This document shows positions 23,776 through 36,753 of a DNA stretch of 64,000 bases, in pieces (position 1 is the first letter of the stretch; every line of letters starts with the position of its first letter). Below the pieces are notes generated by a model. The model was not told the origin of the DNA and did not search any database. It saw nothing but the letters and a program-made list of their open reading frames with translations. The stretch comes from Eulemur rufifrons (Eukaryota > Chordata > Mammalia > Primates > Lemuridae), in contig NC_090996.1 in NCBI RefSeq assembly GCF_041146395.1, positions 28,792,738 through 28,856,737 of the forward strand. Reading direction: 5' to 3'. The position numbers and the translations under genes are program-made.

Positions 23776-24924
23776 TGAATGTTAATTTTAAATGACAATT
23801 TTCCGGGGCACACCACCACAGTAAGCAGAGGAGAGCAGAGTGGCTCTAGATAAAGGGTGGTGGGTACCAAGCATCTCTCACTACTCCACAGGGGCTCCTT
23901 TCTGAAATTCTGGGGCTTTACACAAAACTGCCTGAAGGCAACTGGTTTGGCCCAACCCTAGAAACTGCATATGACAGAACAGAAACCCTGAAGTGTAGTG
24001 ACTCTTAATACAGCTGGAAATGCAGCACTGAAACCAGGACAGTTCCTGGGGCAGGACCAGGCCCACGAAGGCCTCTCCACACAGAACGAGGATTCTGAAC
24101 CTCGCTCATCCAGACAGCACAGTTGTGGAATGAGCTGTTCCACTTAGATTAATCTTCTAGATGAATACAGATCAGTTCCTCAAATGTCAAAACAGGTTTT
24201 CGCCCCCTTCTTTTTAACAATTTTATCCAAACAATCCTTTAAAGTACTGGTTCTTACCTAGAATCTGCCAACTCCCTGAACCTGTACGCAAAATGCTCCC
24301 TGGGTATGGGAGTAGTGGGTGGCAGGTTTTAGGGAGAAGCTCTGCCCAGGTTCTCACCGCTCTCGTGGATTCTACAGCCATCTCTCAAAGGGGATGCCAA
24401 AGAGGGTTTGACCTTGCCTGGTGATTCAGGGTCACAGTGAACCACACCAGGACTGTGCTGCTTGTGGGCCCCAGCTACCACTTGTCCCTGCTGACACTGT
24501 GCCTACCCAAGTGTGGCCTGGCTTCCCTGCCAGGGTGCCTGTGCCATGCTGCTGCCACCCAGGAAGGAAGCTCAGTGGGCACATATGGACACAGATTTCC
24601 ACGGATAGTCACTGAGGCCGGGACTCAGGCTCTCAGGATGGATTCCCGGGGCCCCATCTGAACCCCAGTTGTTACACTACGAGCCATCTTCCCTCACCAA
24701 CCAGGTTTCCATTTTGGAGTTCGAAGGAACTGCAGCAATAATTTAGCCTTGTTTTGCTCGAACTTCAGTTATTTGCTTGCCTTTATGATTCTTGTTATGT
24801 CTGTTGTTGCCTGTACTATCTGTTATGTATTTAATCATCTTATCTGAACACCTCACTTTTTTTCCCCACTTAAACACAGTTTAAAAGGAAACTTTAAATC
24901 ACTATTATAGCCTTCGGCCTAGCC

Positions 24925-25420
24925 ATCCACTTGGTATTTATTGGGAAGACACACCTCCAACGGCATGGAAAAGCACAGGCAGAGGGTATTCATTGCAGTG
25001 TTATCTGTAACTGCAAAGCTCTGGAAACTACCTAAATGTCCCGGCCCGAGAGCCTGGTGGAGTGAACTATGGTCTGTACACACAGTGTAGCTGCAAAAAG
25101 GAATGAGGAAGGCCTCTGATGACGGAGTAATTTCCGGTGATACTGCTAAGTGAAAGAGCAACATGCCAAACGACACATATAGTATGCCACCCTGTGTGTA
25201 AGAAAGAAAGGAAAAGAAAATACATGTAAATCTGCTTATTTTTACACAAAGAAACACAGGAAAGATACTCCAGAAGAAAATCAAGTTGGTTATCTACAAC
25301 AGATGGTAGAAATGAGGTGGAAGGGATGCGGGGGGTGGGGGATGCTTCTTTGAACACACCTTTACACCTTTTTCCATAGTTTTAAGTTGGTTAATATTCT
25401 GTGTATTCTAAAAAGGAAAT
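24925..25420 (+). mobile_element. old L1/HAL1 3' fragment
   Basis: It contains the usual progression of L1 3' ends: GGTGGAGTGAACTATGGTCT, GTGAAAGAGCAACATGCCAA and ATGAGGTGGAAGGGATGCGG. All frames are broken. It is antisense to CLEC16A. Confidence 0.7.
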
Positions 25421-25639
25421 GAAATCAGTAAGAATGGGAAAGGAGAACCCCAAACTGAAAAAAAAAAAAAAAAGGACCCAAATTTATTTAAAGATGAATG
25501 CCACATTTACCCTGGAGGGAGAAAAGAACAGAAGGACGGACGGACTGATCCAAGGAGCTTATGAACACAACACAGCAGGTCTTCTAATAATGTCGTTTCA
25601 TTCAATGTCATTTCATTATAACGTTGATGAGGAAAAAAA

Positions 25640-25880
25640 CCCGATTCCTGGCTGGGGTCACTGTCTGTGTGGGGTTTGCACATTCTTCCTGTGTCTCCAC
25701 GGGTTTACTCCCACGGCCCAGAGCTGTGCACGGCAGGCTAACTGGCGTGTCTACACAGTCCCAGTCTGAGTGTGGGTGCACTCTGTGATGGAATGGCATC
25801 CAGTCCAGAATGGACTCTGGCCGAGAGAGACCCTGAACTGGAATAAGTGGGTTGCAAAATGAATAAATAAATGAATACAA
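25640..25880 (+). mobile_element. ancient vertebrate-type repeat, family uncertain
   Basis: The blocks GTCACTGTCTGTGTGGGGTT, TGCACATTCTTCCTGTGTCT, TGTGATGGAATGGCATCCAG and an (AATA/AATG)n-like end match a pattern common to old non-LTR elements in fish and amphibians and rare in mammals. I cannot name the family with certainty. Confidence 0.5.
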
Positions 25881-26089
25881 ATGATTGCAAACAAAAATTC
25901 ATAAAGTAGACAATCATCACACAAATGCATGACAATAAACGATGCAGCAGGAGCGCTCGGGAGCCCACCGTATCTGTGATTGCTTTTGAACTGCGCGGCG
26001 GTAGGAGAGGCTCCTGACAATTTCCCCTTTGTAAACATTTATGTGTTTATTTAACCCAGCATCACTACGACCGCTGTCACTCACGGGTT

Positions 26090-26345
26090 CACCAAAAACT
26101 GGATAAATAATTATCTTAACCTGTAGCTCACAGGTATTTCAATGTTTAATATTAGAAATGTTTTGGGTCTTTATTTACAAGTTTGGTGATGTTTTTGTGA
26201 CCAGAAGTATGGCACAGAAACTTAACTTTTGTTTATATCAATGTAGTCTATGGGTAAAACTGGTTTCTTTATATGTCATTTCCCTTTAAGTTACAGTTTT
26301 CAAGAACTTACTGGTGACGTCAGAGGAGGACTTATTATACTTGAC
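26090..26345 (+). mobile_element. Tigger-type DNA transposon end
   Basis: GTTTATATCAATGTAGTCTA, GTAAAACTGGTTTCTTTATA and GAGGAGGACTTATTATAC resemble the terminal part of Tigger (mariner superfamily) copies. No transposase is intact. Confidence 0.55.
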
Positions 26346-26489
26346 TATACACCCTCGGCTGTGGGATACAGTACTGGGGTGGACATGGCGGAGGAAGAAG
26401 AACTGCAATATCTTGAACTCTGTTTGCTAAATAATAAACAATTCTGAGTGGAACAATTCTGAAGCTCTTTTAGATGTATCATAGGACTG

Positions 26490-27992
26490 AGCAAATAATT
26501 GTGTTGACCCTGTTGGGAGCCAGGGCTCTTACTGCAGAAAAAGAGACATATACATCTGGAATCAGGGAGGACAAGGAAAAACCCTGTATAAATTGATTGG
26601 AATCGGAGGTACTAGCATGAACTTAGGATTTCTAAAATATGTATGTGTGTGCATGTATAAACATGCACTTTGTGTATATATACACACGTATTTCCTAGCT
26701 TTGTCCACTGAAAGGGCCAAATAGCAGACATCCCAGTAGCAATGAGCACATGCAGTGCCCAGATCTTGGCCTCTAATGCCATTGACCATGGAGAGGAACC
26801 ATAGCTTTTCAGAGAAATGGCTGATTCCAGGGATGGGCCCAGTGGGTATGAGGTGAACATAGAATACCTTGTTATATCAGAAAGTGTAAGGGACTGCTCG
26901 AAACAATGGTGGGGGCTTATCACAAAGGACAGAGCAGCAGGCTTGAAAGGGTTCCCACAGGCCAACTCTAAGACAATTTGAGCACCAAAATAATTAAATA
27001 CAGCAATGAAATATAAACCATTAAAAAACTGAAATCCATGAGTCCACGTCAGTAACGTAAATAAATAAATAAGAAGAAGGAAGGGATCTTGCTCAGAATG
27101 CTGGGGCTGACTTTTAACCACGAAGAGAATGCTGAAGTTGGAAAATCATCATTCCGTGACCATCATGGCAAAGATGGATCAGGCAAGCTCATCAATGAAT
27201 GCCAAATCTAAGGAGGAATTTTAGGGGCACAGGGTATCTGCATGATCTCAAAGTGTCTTCCCATGGACTGCTTATTAGTTGTGAAGGAAACAAAAGTAGT
27301 TATACAGTGGAGAAACTTACACCTGGTCACTTAACCAGGTGACCAAATGAACATCACCCCGTAGGGACAGAAGGTCGTCATGTGCCTCCCAATGTGACAC
27401 CCTGAAGAAGGACATGACATCATCCATGCCACATTCCAGCCAAGAATGCATAACCTCAGTCTAATCACGACACGTCAAAGATAAAATGGGGAACATTTTA
27501 TTAGAACAAAGGTGAAGGAAGTTCCATGCTCTTCAAAAAAAAGTCAATGTTGTAAAAGAGAAAGAAAGGCTGTGGAAATGTTCCTAAGTAAAGGAGTCTA
27601 GAGACATGACAACTGAAGACACCACCCAACCCTGGATTGGATCTTGCTAGGAGAGAGAATATGCCAGAAAGGACATCATTAGGCCAACAAATACAAGTGG
27701 AACATGAACAGCAGGGAAGTACCATGAAGTTGACACAGTATCCTGTACCGTGGATGCTTTAGAAGGAAAGGGGTGCGATGGGTGTGACTTATCTTACTCC
27801 CCCAAAAAGTGTGTATGTGGGAGGGGTGTGTGCAGAGAGAGAAAACACAAATAGGAAAGCAAAAGGCATAAAGTGTTATAGGGTGGAAACAGGTAAAGGG
27901 TAAAGGTGTGTTCTTTATATTATACTATTTTTGGTTTTGCAACTATTTGTAAATTTGAAATTATTTCCAAATAAAAAATTCAAAAAATTACT
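26490..27992 (+). mobile_element. L1M-type LINE 3' UTR, 1.5 kb
   Basis: A long, well-preserved 3' UTR of the old L1M group. The diagnostic blocks are AACATGACAACTGAAGACAC-like text near 27600, CATTCCAGCCAAGAATGCAT at 27432, a GT-rich patch near 27810, and an end reading TTTGAAATTATTTCCAAATA followed by A-rich sequence. It is antisense to CLEC16A. Confidence 0.88.
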
Positions 27993-28647
27993 ATGATAAG
28001 CATAAAACTAGCACAAATAGAAAGCAACTGTAAAAAATATACATGATGACTAAACAAAAAGGTGCCAAAGCCTATAGTGTGCATTTAGAAAGGGAGATTC
28101 ACAAACATCAGGGAGGTACTGAAGACCTGTCACACCAGTTTGCAGCCCCCCACACTCCCCTACGTGGAGATAATTGCTCAGAATTAGAGCTCTCTCACTA
28201 TATTCTTTAAGGCCCTCTCTGCACCACCTAAAACCATCTCCATATCCTGCAGCGGGGGCAATGATGATCTACCCTAATCTCTGCATGTTACAGCAGGGGA
28301 AACCGAGGTACAGAGGGATTAGGTGGCGGGCCTCTGCCCCAGGCTGCTGTGGGCTCTTCTCCCTGCCCTGCCTGTTTGCTGCATCGTGGAAACAAGCACC
28401 CGCACAGTGTCAGTTCCCCTGCTGCGTGCCTTGACTCACAGTCTCCAACACTCCAGCACCTAGCCTGGACCCCACTAGGCCACTGAAGTCTCCAGCCTCT
28501 GGGAGTCAAGTAACGTGCTCACAACCCCGCAGACTGTGACGCTGCGAAACTGGGAGCAGGAACCCCCATCTCTGAATCTGACTTGGGTGGGCCCTGCCCA
28601 GACCCTCCATAGCTTCTATCATTTCTGCCAAAGCCTCGAAAGTGAGA

Positions 28648-29133
28648 AAGGATTTGTATACCCACATTCGTAGCAGCACTATTCACAATAGCCAAAAGCT
28701 GGAAGCAATCCAAGCACCCACCAACAGAGGAATGGATAAAAAATATGGTCTATCCATACAATGGAATCATCATTCCGCCTTGAAACGGAAGGAAAGTCTG
28801 GCTATACCATGGATGAACCCCAAAGACATTTTGCTAAGGTACGCGGGCCAGGCACAAAAGACAAATACTGTACGATTCCACTTAACTAAGCTCCCTAGAG
28901 TCAAATCCACAAAGACAGAAAGTAGAATGCGAGTTACAGAGGAGGGGGGGAATGGAGAGTTGTTTAATGGGCAGAGTTTCAGTTCTGCAAGATAAAAAGA
29001 GTTCTAGAGATGGATGGTAGTGATGGTTGGACCGCAATATGAAGTACTTAACACGACTGAACCGTGCACTTAAAAATGGTTCAGATGGTAAATTCTGTGT
29101 GATTTATATTTTACCACAATTTAAAATAAAAAG
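28648..29133 (+). mobile_element. L1M ORF2 end and 3' UTR
   Basis: GCACTATTCACAATAGCCAA, CAGAGGAATGGATAAAAAAT and AACCGTGCACTTAAAAATGG to TTTATATTTTACCACAATTT trace the end of an old L1 copy with an A-rich terminus. It is antisense to CLEC16A. Confidence 0.88.
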
Positions 29134-30087
29134 CGGGAAAGGCCACATCTCCCCACTTGTTGTCCAGGCAGCGGCCGGTGCAGGCCACGAGAGGCCTGAG
29201 GACCCTCAGGACCCAAAGACGTCAACTTCTGCCTCTTGACGTGGCAACTCTGGCCAAATCCTTGAGCTTCCCCAGTATTCTGATTTTTCAAATGACAGCA
29301 ATAATTCATCAGCTCGCCTGGGATGATGTCCGTTCTAATCTGATTAATATTTGGAAAGTGAAGTGCTTTTCAGGGAAATGGCAGGCATGACCTCCCAGTA
29401 GTCTTTGACTTCACAAATTCAAGGATTTTCTCAACTGCCCTCTGTGCTCCATTTTCCAGCAATCAGCAAGGACAGATGAAAAAGAGGGGAAAGGGAGAAT
29501 AAAAAGGCCTTCAAAGGAAGGCTAAGGGAAGGCGAAAGATGACTCCTTTGCTGGTTCCCTTGGAAACAAGGGAAGACCTACAGGCTACTGGCTGGCTTTG
29601 GAGCCAAATTACAAGAAATGAACTGCCCCTGGCAACGACAGAGAGTGTGTGTGCTAAGTATTGGGGGTGCCCCTTCCTTTGTTTTTCATTATCTTCTACT
29701 GCACAGCAGGAGATTGAATTCAGAAGGGTTTTCTGGGAAGTTGCTCTTCAGAGGATTTGTCCTAATTCACCTTCAATCTTCTTCCTTATCCTAGTTAAGC
29801 CCATTTGAAAAGCCGGCCGCCCCACATCTCTCTACAGCAGTGCCTGGGCCTGTCAGTCCTCCTCCTCCCTCTCTTTCCATGATTTCACACACTCACTCGC
29901 CTGCCTTACTAGTTACAGGAATTATAAGAGAAATGGGCCCCACAGAAACTCGCCAGGTACCCAAGCAGTCACCCAACCACACGCCTCACTCTACCCGCCA
30001 CCTTGCCAGGGCTCCTATTCAGTGCTTCCATGTCGCATGCTGAATGCTGCAGCACTGATGTCCTTGTGACATCCTGAGGGCTGGGCA

Positions 30088-30190
30088 TTAGGAAGCTCCC
30101 TCTACAGGTGGAGAAGCACAGAGAGGGCAATGACTTGCCCAGAGTCACACAGCTACGCAAGGGCAGGACTGGGATCAGACCCGACCTCCC
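30088..30190 (-). mobile_element. MIR
   Basis: GACTTGCCCAGAGTCACACA and GGACTGGGATCAGACCCGAC match antisense MIR. Confidence 0.72.
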
Positions 30191-33100
30191 AACAGGCGGT
30201 CCCTGGCTCGCCCCAATCAGAACACTGACAAGCCTGGGTCTGGCTTTGGTTTTGTAAGAGGAGCTGGAAATGAGGTCAGGTTTCATCTTGTTTCAGCAGA
30301 GATTTCAAAAAAAAAAAGGCAAAGCTGGGGCTCCAAACTCCCAGGTACCCCTCAAATCCCAGTTGACCTGGCAGGTTCAAAGTCAGTCCTGTTGCCTTCG
30401 CTCCATGCCCTTGCTGGGATTCCAAGAAATGAGCAGGCTTGTAAGTCGGCCTGTACAATTAATGCCTCCTTTTTCCATAGGCAAAAAACAATAATAGTCC
30501 AGCCCTTATTTTTCAAAGAGTTCAAACGATTCAATCTCTTGTCTCAGGTCTACTTATTAAGTTACTGCTCTAAGTAAATACAAAAAGAGCTGACTGTCCT
30601 TTCAATCTGAAGGGCAAACTAAGAAATGAGCACACACCCTAGGATGTTTGGCTTCCTGGGCAGAGCGAACACCTCTTTGGCTACAGGGACTATGGCATCC
30701 CTCTTCTTCCTTTTAGTATTTAATTTCTAAAAATTTAGGGGTCCTGTGATTTCTTGGTTTCAGAATGAGTCATTTATCACTTGAGACCTGAGGCAGAGCA
30801 AATTTCTCTGCAAACTGGGGATGGGAGTGGAGGGTCCGGGTGCACATTCATTTCACACAGCTTCCTTGTCTGGCCTTCGGTGTGGAGGAGGTGTGAATTC
30901 TGGGTGCATTTGTAAAAAAAAACACATTAATGCCACATTCAAATCAGGTCACAGCAAAACTGTGCCTTGTGACCGCATGCCGTTTTTACTCCTGTGTGTC
31001 ACCCATCTTTTTCAGTAAAGATTTCACTACTAAAACGGGGGTGGCAGGGTATGCAGCGGGGAGCCAGTGCCAGTGTCTCTCCTGAAGAGTCACCTGTGTC
31101 TGCCTGTTACAAGGTGGCTGTCGACAAGCCTCTAGATCTGAGGCGCTTGCCAGAGAGGAAATAACGCGAAGGAGACAGCCACATGTCTACCTCTAAATAG
31201 GAAGGGAGAGGATGGCTCTGAGAGAGACGGGGAATACCCAGAAATAGTGTGGCTTTCTGGGGGAGAATTTGCTGTTTCTGCTGGCCCAGCATCCATGCCC
31301 CCGCTTCTGATAAACACACCTCGTATTTTACTGAGGAAGCCACCATGGGGTAGGTTCATCACTCGGGCCCGACCAATCGGCCCAGAGCACCTCTGGGGGG
31401 CGTGGACCCGAGCCAGGCCCACAGCGCCAGCTCCCATCAGACCCAGCCCGGCAGCTGCTGCAGCCGCTAGGAAGGACAGGACAGGCTTCCTTGCCACTCG
31501 GTGGTTACGCCGACAGCCTGGAGCTGCACCTGGTCCAGCCCCGCCCAAGCTTCTCAGGAACGTGAACAATAAGCACCCTTTTTGCTTAAGCCAGTCTGAG
31601 TTGGATTTCTAAATCCTGCATCCACAAGAATACCAATGTACCTTCATTAAAACAAAAACAAAAACAAAACAGGTTATCACGTGAAGTATATTTTCTATAC
31701 TCATAGTTTCCAGATGGGGAAAATGAGGTCCAGAGCTTAAAAAGACCATCCAAGGCACACAATAAACCTAGATGCTGAGACATCCCCCATCTACACTGGT
31801 CTCTGGTTTGCAACGTGAATGAGAAAATGTGCCCGACACCCTTCCAAGTCACAGGAATTAACAGCTGTGTGGTTTTACCCAAACACAGACACAGTCTAGG
31901 AAGAAAACACCCACCAACCACACCTTCAAATCTGAGAATAACTAAGAGAGCAAATATTCAATTCATAAAGCTCCGGAATACAACTGCTGCTGCCTAGCAG
32001 GACTGGTCTGGGAAAGTCCTATTTCTCTTTGGTAAGCCGTGGGAAGATGACAGGACCATCATATCTGGAATGACTAATATGTTCAAGAAATTAGGAGGGC
32101 AGCAAAATTGCCAAGGGAGTCACTGAGAACCACACCTGATCAGGCAAGCTCTGAAGTCAGCACCAAATGTCCCAGCAAGGCCTCTGGGGAGACGCCTGGG
32201 TCCTGTCTGGCACGGTCAGGCTGAGCAACTGCCTGGGAACCATGTTTTGGAGGCAGGTACCCTGCACACGGCAGATGGGCTCAGCGTCCAGGAGCCACCA
32301 CTCCAAGCAGCCCAAGCTGAAACGGCGGCTTCCTGAGCTGGCCTGAAGCCCCTGCGTTCTGGGACGCGGCCACTCCTCTGACTAATTTGATTGTGCTTTG
32401 GGGCCCAAGCCTGCCCTGTCCACACCACTGTTAGTCACGGCCGAGGCCTTGTTAGACAGCATCCCTTAAAAGGACTGGAACGAAAGAGGCAGCATCTTTC
32501 CAAAATAAAATTGACAAGAACACAGTGTACAAGATGAGGGAAAGATGTCCATTTTTCCCCCAGTGTGGCTATAGAACAGCTAGGCCTAAGGTTTAGGCAG
32601 ACCATTTTCTTCTGCATTAACAAACAAACAAAATCAAAATGACCCAAACAAGCAAATAAGTATGGCTTACCTTGTGTTTGCCCCTCACTTCCCCCACCTA
32701 AGTGATATTTGTTGACAAAGGTTTCCCAGGCCAAAAAAGAATTCCTAAACCAAAATGCTTACTACACACTTTGAACAGAAATAAAAGCAGGCTGGAAAGA
32801 TCTGAACCTTAAAAAGAGGACCAGTTGGCACCAGAGAGACACTGTGATTATACTTATCAAAGTGTGATTGTGGCATTCACTGATAACTGCCAAGAAAATC
32901 ATGATGGGGCCAGAGGGGTTGGGGTGGAGGCATGTTCTGGCTGCAGAATTGCAGGCAACTCCCAAAAGCAAATGAGTTCCCAGTCACTGATCCAGTGAGT
33001 GGCTCTGTGTTACAGCTTCCGATGTCCCAGGCCGGGGGCCTCACACAGTCCCTGCTAACGGGGATTGGGGAGAGCTGGCTTCAAAGCAGCCACTGCGAGC

Positions 33101-33737
33101 CCAGGAGGACGGCTCACAGGAAGTGTTTCCCACTCCCATGGCAGACACAGCCAGGCTGCTGCAGAGAGGCTGTTTGCCCCAGGAGGTGTGGCTGGACCTT
33201 CCCTCCAGTGAGCAGAGCCCCTGCCCGACTTCTACCAAGTATCAAACTCCCCATGACCTCCCTCCATCCCGCCAGCCCCCATGCCAGGGCCATGGCCAGA
33301 GACCCCATCTGTGTAGCTGTGAGCCTGGCCCGTGACACATGCAACTGGACAGTTCAGGTTTGCTTAATCCCAGAGTAAATGCTCTCCAGCTCAAGGTTTT
33401 AGCATCTAAACAAGAGAGAGGTGAAAAATCAACCAGAATCATTCCCAAGGGCAAAAAGAGGAACACATGCACCACACACAAGTGCACCACATTATAAATG
33501 GGACTTTTAAAAAATCTTGATGTAAGAATCAAGGGGATTATATTTGATGATTTGATTCCAAAAACACATATTCCATTTCACTAACCACAAACCCCCTTTC
33601 TTCCCACAGTACGTTGGATACAAATCCTAATCCTGGGGCATCAGGAGTAATTACAACAGCAATAAGGATAAAGACGCTGACAATACTAATAATCATAGTA
33701 GTAGCAACAACAAATACGTATATGGCCTTTAACACGG

Positions 33738-33865
33738 GCCAGGCACTGTTCTGAACACGTTACACATATTCATTCATTTAACTCTGGTGATAACACTACA
33801 AAGTAGGTACTATTTGTTACCCTCTTTTACAGATGAGGAAACCGAGGCACAGGGTTACCACCCAT
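33738..33865 (-). mobile_element. MIR
   Basis: CCAGGCACTGTTCTGAACAC, AAAGTAGGTACTATTTGTTA and TTTACAGATGAGGAAACCGA are antisense MIR. Confidence 0.82.
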
Positions 33866-34077
33866 GACTTGCACTGGATTTGCATGGGATGCACAGCCCA
33901 CGGCTGTATCCGAATGGCTGGCTGTGTAGAATGAGGTGCACCAGTGTCAGGATGAACAGAGCGCCCACTGGACACACGTCGGGGGCAGAAGTTAGGGTGG
34001 GGAGGATACAGACAGCAGCCTCACTCTTGGGCAGGCCAGTGGCGCGGGCGCAGGGCAGTGTTCACGGGGACACTCAC

Positions 34078-34309
34078 CTTCATTCTCCCCACTCGTCTTG
34101 ATGCCTTTGGAACCACCCTCTGTACCTTTAGCCTTCTCAGCGTCTTCTTGGGCGTCCTCGGCGGGCCCTTTCTCCTCATCTTCTTCTTCCCCAACATTTT
34201 TGTAGTTAGGTCTCTTCTGCACCCGCCTCTTGCCCTTGTGCTTGTTCATCTCAAGGGACCGCTCAAGTGTCTCGGTGGGTTTAATGAAGCACCGAATGCT
34301 GGGCTTAGC
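34078..34309 (-). CDS. CLEC16A: CLEC16A exon encoding the basic/acidic disordered segment, about residues 355-432
   Basis: This 232-nt exon opens with AKPSIRCFIKPTETLERSLE. A basic patch follows (MNKHKGKRRVQKRPNYKN), then a strongly acidic, low-complexity tail (GEEEDEEKGPAEDAQEDAEK and onward to SGENE). It starts in phase 0 and ends with one base of a split Glu. The acceptor is TTCCCTAG and the donor is AAG|GTGAGT. The Glu/Asp/Lys/Gly-rich composition marks an intrinsically disordered region; work on human CLEC16A describes an internal disordered region needed for its mitophagy role and stability. Two residues appear to differ from human (Ala in GPAED, Asn in GENE). Introns of about 14-15 kb flank it on both sides. 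Confidence 0.96.
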
Positions 34310-34394
34310 CTAGGGAAGTCGAACAAAGGCAACAGGTGAATCTGAGCACTGCACTCTCAGGAGATGCTATCAAGCTGTCCTAAGAAATAATCTC

Positions 34395-34733
34395 GGCCGG
34401 GCGCGGTGGCTCACGCCTGTAATCCTAGCACTCTGGGAGGCCGAGGTGGGCGGATCGTTTGAGCTCAGGAGTTCGAGACCAGCCTGAGCAAGAGCGAGAC
34501 CCCACCTCTACTAAAAATAGAAAGAAATTATATGGACAGCTAAAAATATATATAGAAAAAATTAGCCGGGCATGGTGGCGCATGCCTGTAGTCCCAGCTA
34601 CTCGGGAGGCTGAGACAGGAGGATCGCTCGAGCTCAGGAGTTTGAGGTTGCTGTGAGCTAGGCTGACGCCACGGCACTCACTCTAGCCTGGGCAACAGAG
34701 TGAGACTCTGTCTCAAAAAAAAAAAAAAAAAAA
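34395..34733 (+). mobile_element. young lemur-type Alu, full dimer
   Basis: This copy is nearly identical to the Alu at 12769, with about five substitutions over roughly 300 bp. It has the same extended linker. The 13-bp target-site duplication AAGAAATAATCTC is at 34382-34394 and 34734-34746. It sits only 85 bp upstream of the acceptor of the 34078-34309 exon and is antisense to the gene. Confidence 0.95.
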
Positions 34734-34944
34734 AAGAAATAATCTCCAAAACAACAAATGCTACCTCCTGATCTATTATTATGCCTGCTGTTAACACCAC
34801 CATTATTATCAAATAATCAAAACAACAGCACCAGCTACCATTTATTGCCCACAGTCCAAAGTCAGAGATGCTGCACCTTACCAGGACCAGCTCTATGCTC
34901 CCAAGTGTCAGTTGTTCGCATCAGAAAAACACCTCCCATTAACA

Positions 34945-35185
34945 TTTCTATGGTACTACGTGCCAGACGCTGTTCTGAGCGCCCTGACTATATTATCTCA
35001 CTTAAATTTTGCAGCAACCCCCTGAGATAGTACTGTGTCATCCTCATTGTACAGAGGAAGAAACTAAAGCTCAGAGATATTAAATGATCTGCCCGAGGTC
35101 ACCCAGCCGCGAGGTAGCAGAGCTGGGATTCGAAACCACGTACCAGCCACACAATCTGTGCTTTAGCTACAGCACACTGATATTA
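34945..35185 (-). mobile_element. MIR, nearly full length
   Basis: GCCAGACGCTGTTCTGAGCG, GCCCGAGGTCACCCAGCCGC and AGCTGGGATTCGAAACCACG span almost the whole element in antisense. Confidence 0.85.
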
Positions 35186-35489
35186 TTATTAATTTCAACT
35201 TAAATAAGAAACTATATATCACTACAGGAAGTGGAACACCAGTATGCCTTGCTTTTATAAAAATAAATAACCAAAAAGAAAAAGCAAGGTATACTGGGTG
35301 TAGTCAATGCTGGCTCTCTTTAGAAGAGGCTGGCAAGTATCAGCCATGAGTCAAAGATCTGCTCGCCCCAAAGGAAGAAGTTTTTCCCTGGAAAAGTCAG
35401 AGACTTCACAGAGAAATTTAAAAAGGCCTATGTCACCTGTGGTTCGTGTCCATACTGCTGTGTCTCAGTCCTCATAACAGCCATGATAT

Positions 35490-35610
35490 ATAGGAATTAT
35501 GTCTCATTTTATAGTTGAGAAAACAGAGGCACAGAAGGGTTAAGTGACTTGCCTGATGTCACACAGCTACTGAGCTGCAGTCAGAATTTGAGTTGGAGCT
35601 TGCCCATCTC
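35490..35610 (-). mobile_element. MIR
   Basis: GAGAAAACAGAGGCACAGAA and AAGTGACTTGCCTGATGTCA are antisense MIR core. Confidence 0.78.
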
Positions 35611-36753
35611 CAAAGCCCAAGCTCTTCCTAAAATTATAGAGTTTCCGGGGGAGCTCAAACTCAGCTGCATATTTAATACTCTTTCAAGAGTATACACATG
35701 CAAATGGACCAAGTCTAGAAGGGAGCCAAAGACAAATGAAAACTGATTTGTTTAGGGCAGGATTTTGATGAAAGTGTTTTCTCTTTCCAGAGTCTGGATA
35801 ATGTTCAGACATCATTTTGTCATTTAAAAAAAAGTTTTAAAATAAACTTTTCCATTATCTTGATGTGGATTATCCATCTTATGAATTTACCCCAAACCAC
35901 CACCAATTGCATTCTGGGGGCCACCGTACCTTGCCAGTAAGTGGAATGTGCTCAAGGAACACAGATTAATTTCAATAACGCTCAAAACAAAACTCAATTG
36001 AAAGCTAAATTAGCATCTAAATCCAAACATTAATTTTTATTTACCCACTTTGGATTATTCAACCACAAAAATGATAGATAAATTCAGACATGATTCTACT
36101 GTCCAGGAAACCCAGATTGTGTATTACAGACGTCAACAACCGAGAGCCCAGAGATAGGAGCCTTCCGAGCGAGCACTGTGTGACAGACGGCATCCATCAA
36201 AGCCCACTTGGGTGCTGTGTGCGCGAACGCAGCCCTGCACGCCCCCCTCATCTTCTCCTGGAGCACCTGAGCCCGGGAAGTTAGGGCCTCAAAAGGAAGT
36301 GACTCACTTCCTCCCATCATCACCTACTCCCCCAAAATTTTAGAGCATGCCACACAGCAATCGAAGCTTTCAGAAACAGAAAATCGAGACCAAACGCAGA
36401 GCAAACCCACTCTAGTTAGAGGTTATGAGCAGAAATTCACACAGATAGGTGGAAAAACCCCTCCCGAAGCTCTGTATGGCCTCAGATGTACAGAACAACT
36501 GGTAGAACTTTGGAAAGTGAAACAAAGTTCTTGGGGCCCAGAGCCAGTCGGAGTGGTCTGAACCCCAGCCCAGCTGGACCCTTCGCCAGCTGCAGGACCT
36601 CTCTGAGCCTCGGGTTCCTTGTCTAAAACAAAGGGAGAGTAATTCCGGTCCCTTAGAACCAAAAGAAAGTATGGATATAAATCTCCTTCAGAGCCTGGTG
36701 AAACAGTAAGCACTTAACATATGACAGTTGCCTTCTTTTCCCTGCCTGCCTCC

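Larger units (their letters stand above)
20311..34077 (-). other. CLEC16A: CLEC16A intron, 13.8 kb
   Basis: The intron runs from GTGAGT at 34077 to TTCCAG at 20311. Its middle is dominated by L1M 3' sequence (24925-29133), with a Tigger piece and an ancient repeat around 25640-26345. An L2 interrupted by other sequence spans 21140-22372. The stretch 30200-33700 looks largely unique, with no gene signal. Confidence 0.85.

Noticed and set aside
26250..26447. Short frame ending EEEELQYLELCLLNNKQF
   Set aside because: It begins inside a Tigger remnant and has no exon borders.
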